A DNA stretch of 64,000 nucleotides, taken from the NCBI GenBank assembly GCA_030063045.1, contig JAQSEB010000015.1, positions 1,054,001 to 1,118,000 on the forward strand, given 5' to 3'. Shown piece by piece: positions 58,184-64,000 of the stretch. Each line of letters starts with the position of its first letter. Within the stretch, counting starts at the first letter, position 1. Below the pieces are notes generated by a model. That model was not told where the DNA came from, made no database searches, and saw only the letters and a program-made list of their open reading frames with translations. Origin of the DNA: Pratylenchus scribneri. Its lineage: Eukaryota; Nematoda; Chromadorea; Rhabditida; Pratylenchidae. The translations under genes and the position numbers were made by a program.

Positions 58184-59935
58184 TTTTTGTTTTATTTCTG
58201 AAAAATTCAATTAATTTTATAATTTTAAGGGAATTTTTTTCGCTTTATTAATGGGGACTACTCTATAATATTCAATGGAGGAGATATTCGATGAAAATGT
58301 GAACTTTTTTTATACAATAAAATGCCCAAAATAGTCGAATTGAAATTATTTATGAGAAAATCAAGACCAAAACATGGTGAAATTATTAATATTTTTATTT
58401 TTTTTTTGAATTAATTAAACAACTTTTATTCATTTATCTTTTAGTAAATTATTCCCAGGATCAAATGCCGAAGCCATTTTATTAATTGGTTGGGCAATAA
58501 ATAAAAATAAAAATTGACTTTATAATTAATATGAAAATATAATGAAATGAGGTGTAATTTTTATTTAAATTTAATAAAGGATTAAGACAAAAATGGAATG
58601 AAACGTAATTTTTATTTTGTCTGCGCTCTGCGCCAATTCTGATTTGTGCCTATGGAACATTTTAAAAGGTACAAAAAAAATAAATAAATATATAAAATAT
58701 GTACTTACTACTTAGTAGTGGAATTTAGAAAAGTGGAATTGATGTAAAATATTTCTCCCTAGTCTACATAAATTTCCATCGATTTTCAACTCGTTTTTTG
58801 TGTTTTCTGTCTTTCCCTTTCACACCGACCACAACAAACTACCTCAGGGCACGAAAACAATAGGAACCTTCATGCCCTTTTCCCTCACTTGTTGTGTGAC
58901 TGTGACTTATTTAGTTAAAATTCAAACAAGAAATCGGCACAAAGATGGTCGGCGAATTTGTTTAAATTGCGAGATCTCGTAATAGGCCTTAATTATAGAG
59001 GTCAATGGATTAGAAACAACGAAAACATTTTGTAATTTTGATACGAAACCAATGGCAGATTCGATTGAGTTATAATTCTAGCTCTTTTTCTTCCATCAAT
59101 CAGTTCTATTAAAGGGAAAAGGGTTTAGGGATAATATTTGATGAGCACGGCTCCCCCACGAAAAAACGCTCTAAAAACCAATTTTAAAAAATCAAAAAAA
59201 AAAAATTATACGTAGAAAAAGAAGCAAATTGGAAAATGATATCCAATAAAAGAAAGAATTATTGAAGAAAGTGAATGCTCAAAAATTTTCATAACGAACA
59301 TTGGCGGAATCATCAACAGAATAAATTCTTGACAAATATGGTCAATCGTCATTGTGAATGAATTGTAAGCCACCCCAATGTCTTTTTTATTGCATTGTTC
59401 TAGTAATTAATTGTTGGGAAATTGAAATTATATCATTATAATATGATTTTTTGTCCAAATTAAAAATCAGCAGCTAACAAATTTTATTTCCATTGAAATT
59501 TTTATGTATATTCGACTTTGATGGTGAATATTTATCAATAATAAAAAAAGTTTATCGTCGGGTGGATTTAATTATCTTCTCTCATATTCCACTCAGCATA
59601 ATTAAAAAATCACTCCTTTTGCTGAATTATTGGAATTTGGAATGAATTTGTCAGTGTGGATGTGGTTTCCATTTTCATTTGCGGTCTCATTCGCAAGTTT
59701 CTCTGTAACCACTGGCATTCCATTAAGTTCACTTGGCTGGATAAATTCACATGGAAATGAAACCAAGCGAATTTTAACTATTTTATTGTGTTTTTTTTTT
59801 GAAAATTTATGATAAAAAATATTTTAATTACAAAATAAAAGAAATATCATGTAAAAAATTTGATGAAAAATAGAAACAAATTTGAATTTGGCTCAATTCT
59901 ATGAAAAATATGTGAAAATTGATTAATATATAAAT
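58184..59935. other. Intergenic, AT-rich
   Basis: Upstream region of the epoxide hydrolase gene and downstream region of the next minus-strand gene. No gene or RNA recognised. A less AT-rich segment at about 58795-58985 has a 60-codon plus frame with no recognisable product. Confidence 0.4.
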
Positions 59936-61790
59936 TTATTCGGATTCCTCCTCCTTATCCAATTCAGATTCCAATCGGCATTCTCTGAAATCACTTTGCT
60001 CGGCAAAATTTAAAAAAATTGCTTCTGTTCCCTCAATGAATTTCCTTCTCCTTGGCACCACCGGAAAAATTTGACATCGGGAAAATATGTAAACCTAAAA
60101 ATGAAAATTTTTTAAATTTTTTTGGAAATTTTATTCCTCTTACGTCTTACCCCATTTATCGCTAGTTTATTTTCTAATCGTTTTTGCTGCTCCCACCAGG
60201 CTTGAAGTTCCAGCAGTGTTCCTTCGTCGTTTTCCAAAATAGCCTTTAAATATTGTTGAATTAGTTTATAAATGTGAATGGTGGCTTATTTTAATTTAAA
60301 TTATCCTTCCTAAATTACTAACCTCTATTCAATGTGATTTTAATGCTTTTAATTATTAGACATATAATTTTTTGACGTAGGGCTTAATTCTTCCTCAAAT
60401 TTGGCTGAATTTGGCCTCTAATTTTGCGCAAAATGGTTTTTTGGCCATAACTTGGCAAAATTTTTGTTTGCCAAAATGTACATTCGATAGCCCGTGAAAA
60501 AAGCTATTAAATTTATTTTAGATCACGGAAAAAGTATGGAATATGTGTACCAAAAATTAGAGCATCTAGCATGTTTAAAATGTTAAAACAATCGATAAAA
60601 TGAAAATATTTAACAAAATTAAGGCGCGGAAAAATGTTTTCAGACGGAAAACAAATGTTCGAATTTTTCGAAAAGTGAAGGGTCCCCCCTATGGGTCGAA
60701 AATTGTCAAAAAAATTTTTTGGTCATATTATACCTCAATCGACTCGTCTCGATGAGCTGAGTACGAAAATGCTATTGGTTTCGTCTAAAACTCAAAAGCA
60801 AAAAAGATATAAACCAGAGAAAGTAAAAAAAAACGTTGCGCAAAGGAAATACGGATTGGAACTGCTCCGGTGGGCATTTCAGAGTGGACTCCTCCGTGTG
60901 CTCCGCCTCCGCGCGACCAGACGAGCTTGTGGCTCGCTGCGCTCGCCACAAGCTCGTCCAGTTCCCGCGCTTCGGCTACGCACACTCCGGAGTCCACTCT
61001 TACATTCCTCCGCAGTTCCAACACATTCCAGCGAGATTAAAACGGCCATAACTTTCTTAGTTTTGAGTTTTTTGCGAAATCGGTGATAGATTTGAGCTTC
61101 TCTCATTGAGTCACGCCGATTGAGGTATAATTTGTCTGAAAAAAAATTTTCAAAATTTTTGACCCATAGGGGGGACCCTTCACTTTTTCATGTTTTTCAA
61201 AAATCGGTAAAATGGCTTGAAACCTTCTTTCCGCGCCCTAAAATGGTTCGAAACAATGATAAAAAATACAAACAAGCAATTTCAAAACCATTTTACCCAA
61301 AAAATTTTGGTACACATATTCTAGACCTTTACCTAGATCACTTAAATTGGCCCATTGGCCACAGTTATGGCCAAAAAACACATTATCACAAAATTGGCAA
61401 TAATTCAACAAATTTATGGCCAAGCCCCTACCCCTACATATCCCTAGCCCCTAAAAAGTTTCCAAGGAAAAATTGTCAAATTAGAGGCTAAATTCAGCCG
61501 AATTAGAGGAATAATTAATCCTTTAGTAATTTTTTTGATAATTCTTAAATTTTTTTTATTTTTATAAAAGGCCTTTCAATAATTGCATTTAAAATTATTT
61601 TAATTTTTATTTAAATTCTTCACCTTAAAAAATTGCAATCCTTTGGCCATCTTTTCCCTGTATCCATTTTCTTCCGCTTTTGCTTCCTCCTCAATGCCAA
61701 CAACCCGCAGCACCAATTCTTGGCCAGTGAATTCCCAACGATTTTGCTTCTCTGCCAACCAATGGATTTCGGCTTTGCTTGATAAAACAG
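59936..61790 (-). CDS. Unknown protein, 3' exons only
   Basis: Three exons can be read: 61790-61624, 60243-60151 and 60094-59936 (stop). They encode a mostly helical, charged chain including EIHWLAEKQNRWEFTGQELV, EGTLLELQAWWEQQKRLENK and an acidic end (ESELDKEEESE). Codon use is that of the other host genes and the splice sites are canonical, so this is probably a real gene, but I do not recognise the family. The 5' exons were not found, although the acceptor at 61790 shows that at least one exists to the right. The intron 60244-61623 holds a 1.1-kb palindrome. Confidence 0.5.
60386..61520. mobile_element. 1.1-kb palindromic foldback element with nested arms
   Basis: Two arms of about 560 bp. 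The outer ends (TTAATTCTTCCTC...GGCTGAATT) mirror at 61520. Within are mirrored TTTTTTGGCCATAACT, GAATATGTGTACCAAAA and GCGCGGAAA blocks. The next layer is AAAGTGAAGGGTCCCCCCTA at 60674 and its complement at 61190, then AATTATACCTCAATCG on both sides. The centre (60875-61010) is a GC-rich hairpin (GACGAGCTTGTGGC / GCCACAAGCTCGTC around a TCGCTGCGCTC loop). Non-coding. Confidence 0.8.
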
Positions 61791-61943
61791 CTGAAAATAA
61801 ATTTTATATGAATTGCATTATTGGAAATTGTTCGATTCTGAAATTTACAAAATGCTTGGCTAAGGCTTAGACAAAAGTTAATAAACCAAAACCGATTTTG
61901 GTTTAAATAAGGATAGTATTTAATTTGCAGAAAAAAACATAGA

Positions 61944-62233
61944 AAATTGCGAAAAGTTTATACCGGTTTAGTGGTTTGTCCTATACCCACTAACCCTCTA
62001 CCCAATGGATAGATCTCGTCAAGACGCAAAGATTGGTATATATTTTATTATAGTTTGATCAAAAATTTAGGGTTTTAAACCACTTAAACCATCTATGGGG
62101 GGTTTGGTTCAAAACCAATTAAACCATGACAAATTATATTCCATTCGACACGTCTTGATGAGCTCTATCCAATGGTATATGGTTTCTGAATTTTGGACAA
62201 ACCACTGAACCGTTATAAACTTTTCGCAATTTT
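61944..62233. mobile_element. Foldback element, ATTGCGAAAAGTTTATA family
   Basis: About 290 bp with mirrored ends (TTGCGAAAAGTTTATACCGG and its complement) and mirrored GGTTTAGTGGTTTGTCC. The centre shares TTGGTATATA and GACAAATTATAT words with the element at 63270-63602, so the two are distantly related. Confidence 0.7.
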
Positions 62234-62447
62234 CATAATTTATTCGCAATTTTTAATATTTCCTATAAATAATGGTTCAGTTTTTGAAAAAAAAGCTCAA
62301 ACCGGTCTGAAGTTGAAATTTTATTTATTAAATGGATCATGCTAATAAGTCGAAAAAACTTTTATATCGAGACTGTACAGTAAAACTGAGATTTCCAAAT
62401 TTAATAGGGCAACATTACGAAATTTACTTATTTCCAATATTTTTATA

Positions 62448-62633
62448 TACCGTAAATCCTCTATTACTAAATGCCCAGGGTTATAATTTTCAGAAACATT
62501 CTAAGTGGCAACTTTTCTGAATTTTTTGAGACAAAAAATGCTTATTTCGGCTTAATTTTACCTAAAAATTGGATATTTTTGACATGAATTTTTCGATGGG
62601 GGGGGGGGGGTTTCTAAATAGAGGATTTAGGTA
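62448..62633. mobile_element. Foldback element, TACCGTAAATCCTC family, copy 3
   Basis: Starts TACCGTAAATCCTCTATTAC and ends AGAGGATTTAGGTA, with a run of 13 G (62598-62610) near the right end. Related to copies at 48736 and 49452. Confidence 0.75.
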
Positions 62634-62779
62634 GCTAACATGTATATATGGAAAATAAATTATTGGAAATTTTAGATATGTATTCCGAAAGAGGAAGCGC
62701 ACTAATATATTCCAACAAATTAAATAATATTTTATTTTTATTTAATCAAAAATTAAATATTCAAGTCAAATAAAATCAT

Positions 62780-64000
62780 TTAAGCGAATTTATTCTTTTG
62801 CACCGCAAACCCACTTCGTATAGGCAACGTTTTTTCATCATCATTGAGTCCTTCCTCATCCTCTTCATCATCTTTTTCGTCCAATAATTGAACTTCATCC
62901 GAATCAGAGCCACCAGAAACTCGTCGTCGATGCCGCAATTTATTCCTCAATGTTTCCTCTTCTTCGTTCTTTTCCTCCTCTTTCTGCTGAATTCGCCGGC
63001 TTCGTCGAGCTGTCAATTGAGTATCCATTTTTGGGGCCTTCCGGTTTTTTCCTTTCGGGCGGCCAATTTCCTCCTCTGAATCTGTGCTTCCTTCTTCATT
63101 GCGCTTCCTTTTATTTTTATCCTTCTTCTGCCTTTCATTCAAGTTTTCTTGCTCTTCTTCAGCAGTTTCTTCATCCTCTTCGTCATCATTGCTGCTATCT
63201 GTAATTGAAAATCAAAGTCAAAATGAATTGGTATTTTTTTTCTTATGAATTGGATAGATTTTAGGGAAAATATTTTTTGCAGGATATAAACAGTTTTTAA
63301 CTTCTAATAAATCAGTAACCGGTTTTAGGCCCATCAAACCTTATACCATTTTGTAGATCTCATCGAGACCCATCGATTGGTATATAATTTGTCATGATTG
63401 GTCAAAATTAAAGGGTAATTAAACCGTTTAAACCATTTTTCCCGTTTTTGTTTTTAAACCCTTTAATTTTGGCCAAAACATGACAAATTATATCAATTCG
63501 ATGCGTCTCGATGAGATGTACAAAATGGTATAAGGTTTGTGGGGTCTTAAACCGGTTACTGATTTATTAGAACTCAAAAACTGTTTTTTTCTGCAAAAAA
63601 TAGTAATATAGTTTTAATAATTTAATTATAGGCCTTTTTTTCTTATTTTATCAGATCCTTGAGAAAATCTATATCAGAATAATGCACTAAAAAACAGAAA
63701 TCAGAATAATGCATTAAAAATTAGCAATAAAAATCATAAATACAAAATCTCAAAATTTAATTATTAAAATTCACAAATTTAAAGCTCATTCTTAGAAAGC
63801 TGGGGATTTTAATTTTTTTAAAAATATATTTTGAAAATTCAATCAAAAATCAAATTTAATATTGAATTAAATGTTAGAAGACCCACCGGATTCAGATTCA
63901 TCTTCATCATCATCGTCCACTAAAAAATCTTCCATAACGCTGCCCGATTCCACATCCATGGCATCCTCTCGATCGCCGCCGTATTCATCCTGATAATAAG
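62780..64000 (-). CDS. Highly charged, probably nuclear protein, 3' exons (runs off the window)
   Basis: The last exon begins about 63200 and ends at 62780. Another exon lies about 63885-64000 and reaches the window edge, so the 5' part is missing. The upstream exon is acidic (DAMDVESGSVMEDFLVDDDD). The last exon alternates basic clusters (KKDKNKRKRN, KGKNRKAPK, RRSRRIQQK) with acidic ones (DEKDDEEDEEG) and ends VQKNKFA. Nuclear localisation signals are evident and a chromatin or nucleolar role is likely, but no specific domain is visible. The intron 63201-63884 contains a foldback element. Confidence 0.6.
63270..63602. mobile_element. Foldback element with TTTTTTGCAG ends
   Basis: About 333 bp. 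TATTTTTTGCAG at the left and CTGCAAAAAATA at the right; AATAAATCAGTAACCGGTTT and AGATCTCATCGAGAC are mirrored. It is in an intron of the charged-protein gene. Confidence 0.78.

Noticed and set aside
62888..63204. Plus-strand ORFs opposite the charged-protein exon
   Set aside because: Shadows of the Lys/Glu-rich minus-strand exon; no independent support.
1..64000. tRNA, rRNA or spliced-leader RNA genes
   Set aside because: Looked for cloverleaf boxes, rRNA cores and a GGTTTAATTACCC-type leader by eye and found none. A covariance-model scan would be decisive.

Overview
The window is AT-rich eukaryotic DNA, almost certainly from a nematode. The evidence is short introns (mostly about 35-60 nt) with TTTCAG-type acceptors, two chemoreceptor genes of the nematode srt type, a nuclear hormone receptor of the expanded nematode kind, and many small foldback (MITE-like) elements in introns. 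No species can be named from the sequence alone.

Layout, left to right. 1-6.0 kb: a spliced gene encoding two Rab/Ras-like G domains joined by a Gly-rich linker. 7.0-31.9 kb: one nuclear-receptor gene (DNA-binding domain, then what look like two ligand-binding domains). Its last large intron (about 9.7-30.9 kb) contains a 24-bp satellite array, and that satellite was split by a complete 19.5-kb Polinton/Maverick element (10693-30184). The Polinton has 5'-AG...CT-3' ends, inverted terminal repeats and a perfect 6-bp target duplication (CCTGTT). It carries a packaging ATPase, a chromodomain integrase, minor and major capsid-type proteins, an adenain-type protease, several small conserved proteins and a protein-primed DNA polymerase B. 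The polymerase is cut off before its last catalytic motifs. A 3.2-kb PIF/Harbinger transposon (20511-23705, 3-bp target duplication CAG) sits in a GC-rich patch exactly where the polymerase ends. The nesting order is gene intron > satellite > Polinton > GC-rich patch > Harbinger.

32.3-46.3 kb (minus strand): an apparently intact srt-type chemoreceptor gene whose second intron holds about 10.9 kb of a 73-bp tandem repeat. 47.7-50.9 kb (minus): a second intact srt-type gene. About 52 kb: the degraded 3' end of another serpentine receptor. 53.4-58.2 kb (minus): a complete microsomal epoxide hydrolase gene, four of whose six introns carry a different foldback or hAT-like element. 59.9-61.8 kb (minus): a partly resolved gene of unknown function, interrupted by a 1.1-kb palindrome. 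62.8-64.0 kb (minus): the 3' part of a gene for a highly charged, probably nuclear protein that runs off the window.

Functionally the host genes (small GTPase, nuclear receptor, chemoreceptors, detoxification enzyme) are ordinary for a nematode. What is unusual is the repeat and mobile-element load in their introns. Inside the Polinton the rightward genes form a compact stop/start-abutting series with TATA-like boxes before several units, whereas the leftward polymerase gene is the only Polinton gene clearly broken by many introns. All exon boundaries were read by eye and should be treated as predictions.
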